Below are positions 23,901 to 36,500 of a DNA stretch of 64,000 nt, one piece after another. The notes beneath the pieces are model-generated. The model was not told the origin of the DNA and ran no database searches. It worked only from the letters and a program-made list of their open reading frames with translations. Source of the DNA: Semisulcospira habei (taxonomy: Eukaryota > Mollusca > Gastropoda > Semisulcospiridae); the NCBI GenBank assembly GCA_036245525.1, contig BTPG01000002.1, positions 167,421,501-167,485,500 on the forward strand. Direction: 5' to 3'. The position numbers and the translations under genes are program-made. Every line of letters starts with the position of its first letter. The stretch's first letter is position 1.

Positions 23901-26900
23901 GTCTTTAGAACACCGTCGATTCATTACCAGCGTAACAAATCGAGGAGACAACCGGTGTGGGTCTCTTGTTGTTTTTCTAACATTTAAGATAAGACTTTCA
24001 CATGTCTGTAGTGTATGGATATACAGAAGCACTTTCATCCATTCCTGTCCGTAACAGGTATGTAATTGTGAATTTGGATCTTACGGTGTGAAGCTGTAAG
24101 GTGCAGAATCAGACCAGCACTTGGTGTTTAACCCTTTCTGTGTCAGTAGCAGATTTTGTCAGGATGATTCTTACACAAATTGTGACAGACACTGCTACCG
24201 CCACGCAAGGGGTTTATCTTTAAATTTGTGTTTACTTTTTACTGTGATTAGGAGTGGACAATGCCTATTAATTATTGAAGTGTAGGTGCAACCTTTCAGG
24301 TAAAACACAGAGATTTTAACCCAACATCTGGTGTTTGAAATTCACAGGACTGACCTTTTTCTCTGGTTAATCGGTGTGTGTGTGTGTGCCCAATGTGCAA
24401 AAGTCCATTGGGCTGAAGTTAGCCGGCGTTGGCCCGTGCACGGCTGTGCACAGGCCGATGTCGGCCCGATGGCCTTTGCGCACTGGGGGTGTGCTTCCCA
24501 GAGTTTTCTTTGCCCGTGCACAAACCTTTTCATTGGCCAGGCACTTTTCCAAGGGTCCCTTCTCTTTTCCAGTGCACACCCATCACTGTGTGTGCGTGAG
24601 CTTGTGCATGTGTGCGTGTGTATGTGTGTACGTTGGCCTGTGATTTTAATACAGCTGTAGAGTGTGTGTGTATGTTTGTGTGTGTGAAAGAGATGGAGAG
24701 GTTCACGTACATTTATACAGATAGTTTTCGGTGTTACATAGATAGATGCTACATGAGAACCACAGTTCCATTTGACTTGATCTGATTTCATTGTGAAATA
24801 GCATCGTTCCACGTGCCACATTTAACGCAGTTCTGTTCCCAAGTTATTGATTCCACACAACCTCTATGATGTTCTGTTTTTGTTTGCAATGCATCAATAA
24901 CTACGTTGTTCAGTTCTGTTAATTTTTGCCCACTTGTGCTTGCAGCCAGTGGTACTGTAAACAGTACTGGTGGTTGCATGTGTAAGTTTTTTTTTTGTGG
25001 TTCACACATAAACCATACACTTGATGACCTGTTTCTTGTTTTCAGATTTCAGAGTGGTCATTTTCTTTTGATCTGACAGATCTTCACGCTGTTTTTTTTT
25101 TGGGGGGGTTCCACATTTTCTATTGCACTTGTTTAAATAGTTGCAGGTTAAATTATTTCACTTGAAAAATTCAAGCTAAATCTAGACATGACCTTTTTAT
25201 TCATTATGTACCTTCTCATGCTCATCACGCATGATTAAATTTAGCAACTATTTTTGTGTTTGAACTTCTATTCACAGTGTCCAGTGCTGCAAGCTTAACC
25301 CATTTAGTCCCCGGGACCCTTGCAGCAAGAGATGGATTGATCATGATAATTCAAGGGTAGTGCCAGATGAGCTTGGCGCCTGAAGGCGCCAAGCTCATCT
25401 GGCACTACCCTTGAATTATCATGATTAATCCATCTCCTACAACTGGTACAAAGTCATTAGACAACGCCTCCAAAAGTTTGGAAACGTGGCTGTGGGGTTA
25501 AGAGGGTTAATATTTGAGTGAAGTGTGACAATTCATTCTGTGGTCTCAGTTCTTTGTATGCATGTAACAGGCTGTCAGCATTGGTTGTAGTACTTGCGAT
25601 GTGACTTGTGCACACAGTTATTGGAACATGCGTCTTGATTTGTATGGTTCACCGTTACACAGTCAACACGCACACACCGTGCAGAACCCATTCAGCCCTG
25701 ACGCACTACCGCAGGAGATGGGTCGACCATGATAATTCAAGGGCAGTGCCAGATTAGCTTGGCGCCGACAGGCCTGTCGGCGCCAAGCTAATCTGGCACT
25801 GCCCTTGAATTATTATGGGCAATCCATCTCCTGCAACTGGTGCATAGTCATTAGATGACGCCTCCCAAATTTGGGAAATACGGCCGTCGGGCTGAATGAG
25901 TTCAGATGTGATGCATGTAGTTTGTGATGGCCATTAACCCTCTTAAGCCCATGTCTGCATTTCTGCATGTGTGGAGGCGTTGTGTAACGACTATGTAGCA
26001 GTTGTAGGAGATAGATCATGATAAATCAAGGGTAGTGCCAGATGAGCTTGGCGCCTTCATAGTTGTCTGTTCTTGGCTCGAAAATGTCCTGCAGCCTGCC
26101 CGGGGATGCCTCAACCTGCAACCTGCCCCGGGTGTTGTGTCATCACACTGTACTGTTCAAAGAGAATACAAATCATTTGGGGGGGGGGGGGGGGGGGGGA
26201 AGGGGCAATGCGCCAAACATACTCTAAACTAAACTCTATATGAACGCAACCCTCCCTTTTTATTGTGGGGATGGAACTCGATGCTAATGTTCAAATTATG
26301 TTTATTACGAATGGTGGAAAAGGGAGGGTTGGTTCATTAAAAGTTCAGGTAAAATTCATAATATCCTCGGTGCCCTTTGACCCATTACATCCTGAAGCTG
26401 ATTTGGTAAAATTTGCTCATTGTCCTATGAAGGCTACATCACCGATCAGGACATAGATCAACCATTTTAGTTCAAGGGTGGTGCCAGAATAGCTTGGCGC
26501 CTCAGGCGCCAAGCCATTCTGGCACCACCCTTGAACTATAAAAGTCAAATTAATTTCAAGTGTGAGTGTATCGGGATGGAAAGGGTTAACTGCAGCTAAC
26601 CATATATTTGATGATGCATCGCTTGTACATTTTGTAATCTCCCAATTAAACTCTCCAGATTGCTGTAAAAATCCCCCAACTACATGTTTGGAATGCATGC
26701 ATGGCTACATGTATTTTCCCTATGTTTTCCTGTTTTATCCCCTGATGCTGGTGTATTTTAGAAGAAAAGGAAAAAAGTGAACAGCACATATTTTTCCCGT
26801 GTGGTCAGATGAAGCATAAATGTTGGGGTAGATGGTACGATGCAGGTCAAAATCGGCCATCTGTTAAGTTAATCACAGACTAGGGCAGATCAGCCCTGTG

Positions 26901-29900
26901 AAAATTTCAACACATTTAACCCCAAGGCCGCATTTCCCAAGTCTGGAGGCGTAACCTAAGGACAGTGTACCAGTTGCAGGAGACAGATCGACCAGGCCTA
27001 ATTCAAGGGTAGTGTCAGATTAGCTTGGCGCCTGATGGCACTACCCTTGAATTATCCTGGTCAATCCATCTCCTGCTGTGGTGCGTCAGGGCTAAAAGGG
27101 TTAAGTCTATTTCACAAATACGGATATTCTATTTTGTGCCCACATTGGGCAGAGATTCACTTGCTCGTCCATAAAACGTAATGTAGAACACCAGTGAGTA
27201 GCAGATGTTTTGTAACATTATAATAACTATGATTTTTTTTTAGCGGTGCGCACCTGGTATGCAAAAGGTCATTGGTCTTGCGTCGGCTGTAGTTGGCATG
27301 AACATAGCAAAATGGTCCTCAGGCCTACTATGGCTGACGTCTACAATAATAAGCTCTAGCCTTGAAGCATAGGATTCGTTCCCCACACGCACCTCTGATC
27401 CCCCACCTTCTTATGGAACTACCCTCATCAGGGGTGGATCTGAAGGACCCCTCCCCCCCCCCCCCCCCAATATTAAGGTCCCTTTTTGAAGTTTGGAACA
27501 GAACAACCATCCAACCAACGCCTCCCTCCCCCCAACCCCCACCTATTTCAATATTTTTCAACGGGTTTTGAGAAGGTGCAAGAGATTCTCATGCACGCTT
27601 GGCACCCCTCCCCCCCCCCCCCCCCCCCCCCCCCCCCACATTTCATTTTCATTTTTCAGCCACTGGGAAGCAAGGCCTGACATTGGGATGCATTTTGTGT
27701 CAGGTTGAAGACCCCCCCCCCCCCCCCCCAAAGTTGAAACACCACCACCACCATCTCCTATCCCCCCCCCCCCTACCCCAGCCCCAGCCCTCCCTTCCCT
27801 CCTCCCCCCCCCCCCCCACACACACCCACCCACACACTAGGCACGGGCAACTCATTAACCCCTGCTCCTAAAATATTCACTAGAAAATGGCAATCACAGG
27901 CCCCAAAATACGTAAGAAATGTACTTGCATTTTAAAAAATATTTTTTTGGTTTTTAATCCGTTTAGCCCTGATGTCCTACAGCACAAGATGGATTAACCA
28001 TGATAATTTAAGGGCAGTGCCAGATTAGCTTGACGCCATCAGGTGCCAAGCTAATCTGGCACTAACCTTGAATTATCATGGTCAATCCTTCTCCTGGAGC
28101 TGGTACATAGTTGTGAAGTGACACCTTTCAAATTTGGAAATGCGGCCTTGGGGTTAAATGGGTTAAGCCATTGCACCATCAAATCCTCTTCCCGGCCCAT
28201 TTTCCATCTTTCTCCCCCACCCCCCACCCCCCCCCCCTCCCTCACCCAGCCAATTTACACCCTACCACCCTGACCCCCTTTGGTGCACCAGGATTGACCA
28301 AGAAAAACAAACCCAACAACATACTATTTGCCATTGACTCAGCACAAAATGTGTACCCACCCCCGTTCCAGCGCCTCGTGGACGACGGGGAAAACACAAA
28401 CTACAACAGCCTTGATCCAACCATGTCTGGAGCCACCCCAGGTACTGACCCATTACCCAGTGTGTCCTGCGAGCCCCGTGACACCAGGAAGCCGGAGAGC
28501 AACGGGGAGCAGATGAAGGAGTCAAAGCGCACATGGTTTGTGTCCATCCTCATGTTCATCATGAAGCAGAGCTACGTCCTGATGCTCATTGGCATGATGG
28601 TGAGTGTAGAACACAGATACAAATTGGCTTAGCAAGAGGCATAGATCAATGTGAGCCCCACTTTTGCAGGGGCTCATGAGGATCTGTGCCTCTTCCAGTT
28701 GCATGAAGCCCACCATTTTTGAATGATATACAGTCAAACCTTTATGAGGCGACTGCCCAAAGGACTCTCAAGAATTGGTTGCATTAACTCATTCGAGACG
28801 TGCCGCCTATGGATACACAGTGAACTGCTGCGTATCTGTAAGTGGCAGGTCTCGAATGAGTTAAACAGATAGTCTGCTGACACGGGGTCCTAAGTAACAC
28901 AAATAAGACCGCTGAACTAGAAATGGGTGGTTTGCTTAGACAGATGGTCACCTTACCCAGGTGGGGGCCGCCTGGACAGTTTTGGCTTAGCGCATTTCGT
29001 AGTGTAGTGGGGCCAAGTCGGTGTCATTTCAGGTTTGTTTCAGTGTTACAGCTGCAAATAACGTTTTACCCTTTTTGTGTGAGGGTAGTGGTTTTTGTCA
29101 TGATGACTCCCAATAGGAGTCATCCCGACAAAAATCTACTGATGTGCAGAGGGTTAAAATTACGGATAACCTTGCATGACAGATTCAGAGATAACCCTTT
29201 TCATCTGGATACACCCATTGCTTAGAGTCAATTTGACTGTGATAGTTCAAAGGTGGTGCCAGAATAGCTTATCGCCTGAGATTAGGAGATAAATCAAGCA
29301 TTTTGAATCAAGGTGGTGCAAGAATAGCGTGGCGCCTCAGGCGCCAAGCTATTCTGGCACCACCCTTGATTCAAAATGCTTGATTAATCTCCTGATCTGT
29401 AATGTAGCCTTCATAGGACAATCAGCAATTTAAAATAAAAATCAGCCTCCAGATGAAATGGGTTGAAGAACAATCACCCCACCCCTCTAACCCCTAGCCT
29501 ACATCCCCAGCATTCTCTCTGGTACTGTTACAGTCTAGTGTGATCCCTCTGAACAATGCAAAGATTCTCCTGGGCCCCAGTAGGCCTCGTTCTGGCTGAG
29601 GTTAGCTGCATTCAGTCCCCAGATGGACGGAAGTGGATGAGTTTATTTTGAACATTTGGGGGGGAGCTTGAGTCATGCTGTCGGCCATGCCTGTGCCGCG
29701 CCTGTTGCTGACATTTTTATTATTATTATTGGTTTTTTTATAACTTTATCATCCCAAGAGGGAAAATTGAGGCTGCCTTTTCTGGGGAAGACACATTGCC
29801 GCAGTGCAGCGCCACCCGACCTACCTAGTTTAACTCATTCAGTGCCAGCTGATGCACGCAGTGTTTTGCAATCTTTGATAATTCAACACAAAAAAACCTA

Positions 29901-30498
29901 GATGCCCCTGGAACATGGATTCAAAGTGGTGTCAGCAAGAAGTTTACATGTAGATCCTCATGAGCCCTTGCAACTGTGGGGACTGATGCAGTTGGATGGT
30001 GTTCAGATTTTCTCGGCACTAAATGGGTTAAAAGAATTTTTTTTAAAAAAGATTTATTTTTGTTTTTCATTCAGATGATGCATGTTGGTGGTAAAAGACA
30101 TCAAAAGTCACCTACCTTTACGCTGACTCCTATTTTTATCTCTGTTGTGTGATGTGTTCAGGCGTGGAGCATCGTGTATCACAGCTGGCTGACCTTTGTG
30201 CTGCTACTTGGGGCCTGTATCCTGTGGATGCTACCCAACTCTCGCCGCGCCTGCCTGGTCACCTCCCCCTTGGTGGTGCTGTATGCTGTCTGCCTGCTGA
30301 TTGCCCAGTATATCTTCAACATGAGTCTCCGTGAGCTGCCGGAGAGGGCCGGCGAGATCACAGTCAAGGAGATCGGCCTGCAGCGCTTTGACACTCCACC
30401 GAAAGATCTGGCACTGCATGTAAGCCATCACACACACGCATGCACGCACACACACAAGCCATCACACGCACGCACGCACGCGTGCTCACACACGCACG

Positions 30499-30561
<63 letters not shown>

Positions 30562-33500
30562 AGAAAGAAAGTCATACCGGTGGACACACACAAAACAGAA
30601 AGAAAGACATAGCGGTGTATGTAAGCGAACTATGTACCTTGAAGTTCAGCATGAATTGACTTTGTTTATAACATTAAATATATAATGAAAGTTAACCTTA
30701 GGGCTGTCGGTCGCACATTACTTTTGTCAAGGTGATTCCTGTAGGAACCACCTCAACAAAATGTGCACCCGACAGCCGAAGGGTGAATAACGCATTTAAA
30801 CTCATGGCCAGATTTTCCAAGTGTTACTCAACGACTACATACCTTTTGTAGGAGATGGATTGACCACGATAATTCAAGTGTAGTGCCAGATTAGCTGGCG
30901 GCATTAGTTGAAGCAAGACAACATTGATAACCGGATGCATCAGCGAATTTTAGCGATGGAAGCCATGTCGTGGAGCAGTCTGTTTTTATTACTGATCTGA
31001 CACTGACAGACTTGATGTGCATAATTTTCAGATCTTTTTCACCCTGTTCTTCTTCATGACGCTGCGTCAGTTCATACGTGAACGTCGGACGGCCGCCGGC
31101 CAGAGTTCTGATCACCTTGCTGAATTACAGCTTGAGGCTGCTGGTGGCACCACCACTAGTGGGGAAGGTCTCTCCAATATTCTCAGTAAGGCCTTGTTAT
31201 GTTAACACATTAACTCATTCGAGACATGCCACCTCCAGATACGCAGCTTATGCCGTGTATATGGAGGCGGCACGTCTCGAATGAGTTAATGACCACCATG
31301 CTTGCGAATGGCGATGCAGTTAAAATTGGCTCAGCGAGAGGCATGGATCTTCATGAGCCACTGCAATTGCGGGGTCTCATGAGGATCTGTGCCTCATGCA
31401 GATGCTGTGCAGAGATGAACAGGAAAAAAGCTGCCTTGTCCTTGCCTTGATGAGGGCAAGACCATTTTTTAAATTCTTGTTTGACTGTCTCTTGTCCCAT
31501 GTTTCTGTGTTAGATTATGTTTTTGATACACAATGTTTCATTCATACTGTTGTAGAGTATATGTAGAGGCTAGTGCGTGTGTGTGAGAGAGGTCCAGAGA
31601 GAGGACACCCTTGTGTGTGCTTTTTTGTGCCTGTGTGTGTGCGTTTTGGCTGCTGTTGTGTGGCACTCTTGTGGTAGTAGTGTACAATAGGTAAGCTAAT
31701 CATTTAGCGTCTTTTTTACGCAGTCCCCTCAAAATGTACGTCCTTACATGTGTGGTCTGCCTTATGCACCGCTCAGTCAGTGCACATGCGCTTTTCTCAC
31801 AAATCAATTTCTACTTTGAAAATACGTTAAAAAAGCGTACTTCAACTGCAGAAGTTTCAGTTAATAATAATAATAACAACAATAATGATAATAATGATGA
31901 TAATAATACTATCAACAAAAACAGTAGTAAAAATATGGATGTCACTATTTAACACTTTTCATCCTGATACACTACTATATGAAACACATTTGACTATGAT
32001 GGTACAAAGGGTGGTGAGTGAATAGCTTGGCGCCGGAACTAAAATGGTTGATCTATCTCCTAATTTGTAATATAGCCTTCATAGGACAATAAGCAAATTA
32101 AAAAAAAAAATCAGTATCAGGATATAACTGGTTAACTTGATAATTCTCTAAGCAGTTTTGATTTCTGGAGATCAATACAGTACGGCCAATGCGTACTGCA
32201 CCCCTTCCCTAAAACATTTTTCTAGAGTTGCTGTTGATTTCATACCAAACTTGGCCTGGTTTGCTAAGTGAGTGTGTTTGTGTGCCTAGTTTCCCTGGAT
32301 GAGGAGGAGTATATAGGAGGTAACGTGTACTGATTTCACTACTTCTTGCATGCCTCACCGCAGTCCATTCACAGAGTCAACATTCCTTTTTTTTTTATTG
32401 ACTTGATTTATGTGACCGATCTTGTGCACAGCTGGTGGCTGGGGTTATGCCAGGAGCAAGGGAGTGTGCGTGTGTCGCATTGTGATTTTTCCTCTCTGTT
32501 CATTTCGTGTAGTCTTCCGCAGACATATCTAGTGTAAAAAGTATGAAAAGAGATTAGTAGTAATAATAAAACAATGATAACAATAATAATCCATTTTTAT
32601 CTGTTAAACTCCTAGTACTAAATGACTACCATTGTATAGAATGGAAGTCATTTAGTTCTAGGAGTTACAGAGTTAAAGAACACTTTATTCCAAAGGCTTT
32701 AAGCACTTTAAAGACGCAAGAAATACATACAAATGAGGACAAATTTAATGAAAACAGCCATTTGCAAAAATCATCATAACCATGGCCAGCAGTAAATCAG
32801 TTGAAATAGCACTCATCAAAATTAATGTCGGGAACAGATTGTGTAAACATATTGAACAAAACACCAGGCCAGCTTCACTTGGATTGCACTTTGAATTAAC
32901 ATTTGCGTTGGACTAATTACTTGAAAATCATTTGTCAAAAGCATGATTGTCAAACTATTAGGATGAAACTTTGCTTTGTACAATGTCAACATATGTTAGC
33001 TATAAACACATAAAAGAGAAATAAATACAATATGATTCCGTGAGATTCAATATGTCAGGTGTATGAACACGTGATAAAACAGCAGTAATATACTGACGAG
33101 CAAATGAAATGCAACATGTAAATCGCTGCAAGAGTCATGTCTCCGTGGAGTGGGAGTGCGGGGTTCTTAGGCGACCGGGGACCGGGAGTGCCGAGTAGAC
33201 GCGCCAACTGTGTCCGAGTTGGGAGGGGCCGGGTGGAGTGGCGCCTCAGTCGAAGGCATGGGGCACTTGCGTCAGTAGATATGCCAAAGGTCTGACCAAC
33301 GGTCCTCCTCCCAGGTGGCGCAGGTCACGCAAGTGTGTTTGGATGCACAGCCGAAACAGGGGAGGCAGCAAATGTGTGTATCGCTGTGCCACTGTAAGTC
33401 CCCCAGACGGTGCAAGTCTTAAGCAGAGCACTGTAACAGGGAATGGAAAAATAAGAGAATCACACGTGGCCTCTGGCCACGTCCCGAGCACACGACGGGT

Positions 33501-36500
33501 GTAACCGACAGTCGAAGTCAAAACGAACGGCAAAACACCGTAATTCCACAGAAATTGCCCCAGTCAGCCACAATCGCCGGGCGAGGCAATGTCCGAGGCC
33601 TTACCTCGCCATGTCTAGCAGAGCTAAACCAAAGGAAGAAGGAAACAGATGAAGAAGATGCGGAGACTGAAAACCAGTAACTGAACAAAATGGAAGCTAA
33701 GCATAGAACTGGCACTAACAGACTCGCGAGATTAGGAAGGGAGGCTTCTCAGAGTATAGTGAGGCCACTCAGGGGACTAGGTAACTGCTAGTGCTTGCTA
33801 GAGTTACATCCCTGGTTGTGTAGCAACACACAACAATTTTGGAGGCTGAAATTGATAAGCTAAATATATCTTTCTATCAGTAATACCATCTGTCAGGATC
33901 CCGCTTCCGGGGTGCGAACTATGAGCGCTACCGCTCGAGACACACCCAACCCACACTTATACAAACCTAACACAAACACCAGAGGAACAATGACGACGAC
34001 ATTTATTAATTATAACCCTAACAATAGCCAACTATTCTCACGCAGTCCTAACCATGCATTCACACCTCACATTCACACTCGCACACGCCCAAACTCTCCA
34101 CTCCAAATAACCACTATACACAATACGAAATAACAAAATATATAATAAGCTAAATATCCCTAATAAAACAGGCTGAGGAAACTAATATATAATAAGCTAA
34201 ATATCCTAACTAAAGTACAACCGAACAATATATAATAAAACTACTATCCTTAATACAACGAAACTGAAAAGCTTAAACTCAAAGCCACCGGACACCGACG
34301 GAAGCACAAGCGTCAGGCGCTAACGCTAGTAGACCAACGCCTTTGCTTCCGCGAAGTGCCCCTCAACAGCACGTGGCTCCTTAAGTAATATAGTATGGCA
34401 AATATCACAATATCAAATATACGATCGACCAAATATGTTTACTAACACACAAATGAAGATCGAGAAAAAGGAATACTGTTCATAAGCTACTACATCTCCT
34501 CAGCGGGAGCACGAACGACAAGTTCGAATTAAGCTAATGCTCTAGCAAACTAGACATTCACAGCACAAAGCTCTTTTAACTAACAACGTTTCAGAATGAA
34601 CAATATGCGAATGGAGCAAATGTCGGTAACTTAATATAACTGAAAGTTGAATAAACAGTATATTTCATGTCACGGGACCTTCTCGCCGGAAGCACAACCG
34701 TTAAGCGCAGCTCAACTCGATGCTCTTGCTTCCGCGATAAGGTCTTCCGTAACACAGGCTGCTTTTAAATAATATAATAACTCAAAATGTCACTGTGATA
34801 AAGCTCCTCTCGCAATACAGTCGCCCACTGGGCACCGGCCTCCACGTGGCGTGGGTGGGTAGTGGGCTAACAGAGGGGTGCCATCTTTGTCCAGGATTAG
34901 GACTTGATGTCAGCAGATATGTTGTTCAGTCTTTTTCACTGGTCCGGTTTTTAAGGAGCTGTGCTTACCCAGGTCCTACCATGTTGGATTGGTCCTTAAA
35001 AATACGCGTGAGCTTTTGGTCCTTTGGATCCCAAGTGTTTGCCGTGCTTGGAGACCCGTGTCGGGGGAGGATCCTGGTGGCTGAAACACTCCACTTTGGC
35101 CTTGACTTCTGCCTAAACGGGAGGTTAGTCGTACCGGCCTAGTCAATCGGCTCTTGTCACGTCGAGCCCTATCCCCCTGTTGACATGCGGGTTGTTATAC
35201 GGAGCACCACGCTATAGCCTCTGATGCTGATTAGGTGCTCTACGCCAGTATTCCCCTGCATTCAACAGTGTGATAGAAGGCGGTGGCTCAAACGGTTCAA
35301 TCAGGCTTACCCCCTTGAGTATATCTTTCGGGCAGTCTCCATTGTGCGTCAGCTGGAGACCCGCCGACAATTGCACTTTCCCTTGTTGGGCTCGGTGGAT
35401 GAATATCTATCATACTATAATATGGAAAATATCAAAAAACCAAAACTGGCACCAAAGCGGCACATAGCCGCTGACATTGTTATTGAGAAAGATGGTGACT
35501 CTGACTGTGAGGAAGCGACGCCTCAGGCATCGGCAGCCTGGCCTTGCTTTCTCATTATCCACAGCAAAGTTAAAGAGAAGCCCGTTTCCAAGCTGCACCC
35601 TTTCCTGGTAGGGGAGACTCTCAGGAGCCGTGTTGGCAGGCCTGAGGCCCAGCGCCTCAGGTCTGGTGACTTGCTGGTAAGTGCCGTACCCGGGCACACT
35701 CCAATGGGCTACTGAGGCTCTCCTCTATCGGAGACACTCCAGTGGAGGTCACTCCCCACAAAACGATGAATTCTTCGAGAGGAGTGATTAAAGATCAAGC
35801 ATTGGCCGAACTGTCTGAAGATGAACTTGTTCGGAACCTTAAGTCACAGGGGGTGACCTACGTCAGGCGCTTCGTTTCCAAACGAGGTGGTAGGGAGATC
35901 CGTCTCCCTACCATCATCCTGACGTTTGGCACCCCCACCGCTCCTACTACCATCTGGGGAGGTTACTACTCCCTAAAAGTGAAAAAGTACATCCCTCTCC
36001 CCCTCCGGTGCTTTAAGTGCCAAAAGTATGGCCATGGGCAGAAGACATGTCACCAGGCAGAGGCTCTGTGCGCCCGCTGCACTAAGCCCGGACACTCTGC
36101 TGAGTCCTGCACAGCCATCCCTCTGTGTGTGAATTGCCAGGGATCGCATATGGCTTCGGACAAGAAGTGCCCTCGTTGGATCTCCGAGTGCAGGATTCAG
36201 CAGGTGCGTGTGGAGAAGGGGCTGTCCTTTGCGGACGCCAAAAAACTGGTTGATGGCCCTGGTGCAGCTGAGGCTGCGCCAAACTCAAATAACAACTATT
36301 ACTTTGTGTATACTTTCAGTGCTGCGGTGGCAGGCAAGTGCCCCACCAAAGACTTCTCTTGTCAAACCCCAACTTCTTGGTTGGGGGCGGAGCCTCGGAT
36401 CCTCTCACCCCTGGAGAGTAACCCTCCTCCAGTGGTGATGAGGAGCCAGGGAACGCAGAAGGCGGACGCTGCCGGTCCGGTGGCACCGCCTTCTGCTGCC

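Larger units (their letters stand above)
23149..28249 (+). other. Piezo intron(s), 5.1 kb; an exon may be missed here
   Basis: Holds hairpins of families A, C, F, H, L and M and poly-C clusters. The unresolved phase into 28250 suggests a short exon with length 3n+1 may lie between 22447 and 28249. I found no convincing one. Confidence 0.6.

Noticed and set aside
24330..24821. 159-codon minus-strand frame
   Set aside because: Crosses GT microsatellites and a family L palindrome; no splice sites or conserved motif.
27241..27263. A 13-nt micro-exon (acceptor TTTTTTTTAG, donor GTATGC) that would fix the phase into 28250
   Set aside because: The length is right, but it lies in a degraded family L repeat and is too short to trust without cDNA.
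33118..33890. A host gene or a second LTR in the GC-richer stretch
   Set aside because: Frames of 65-95 codons on both strands have no motif, and no terminal repeat was found within the stretch.
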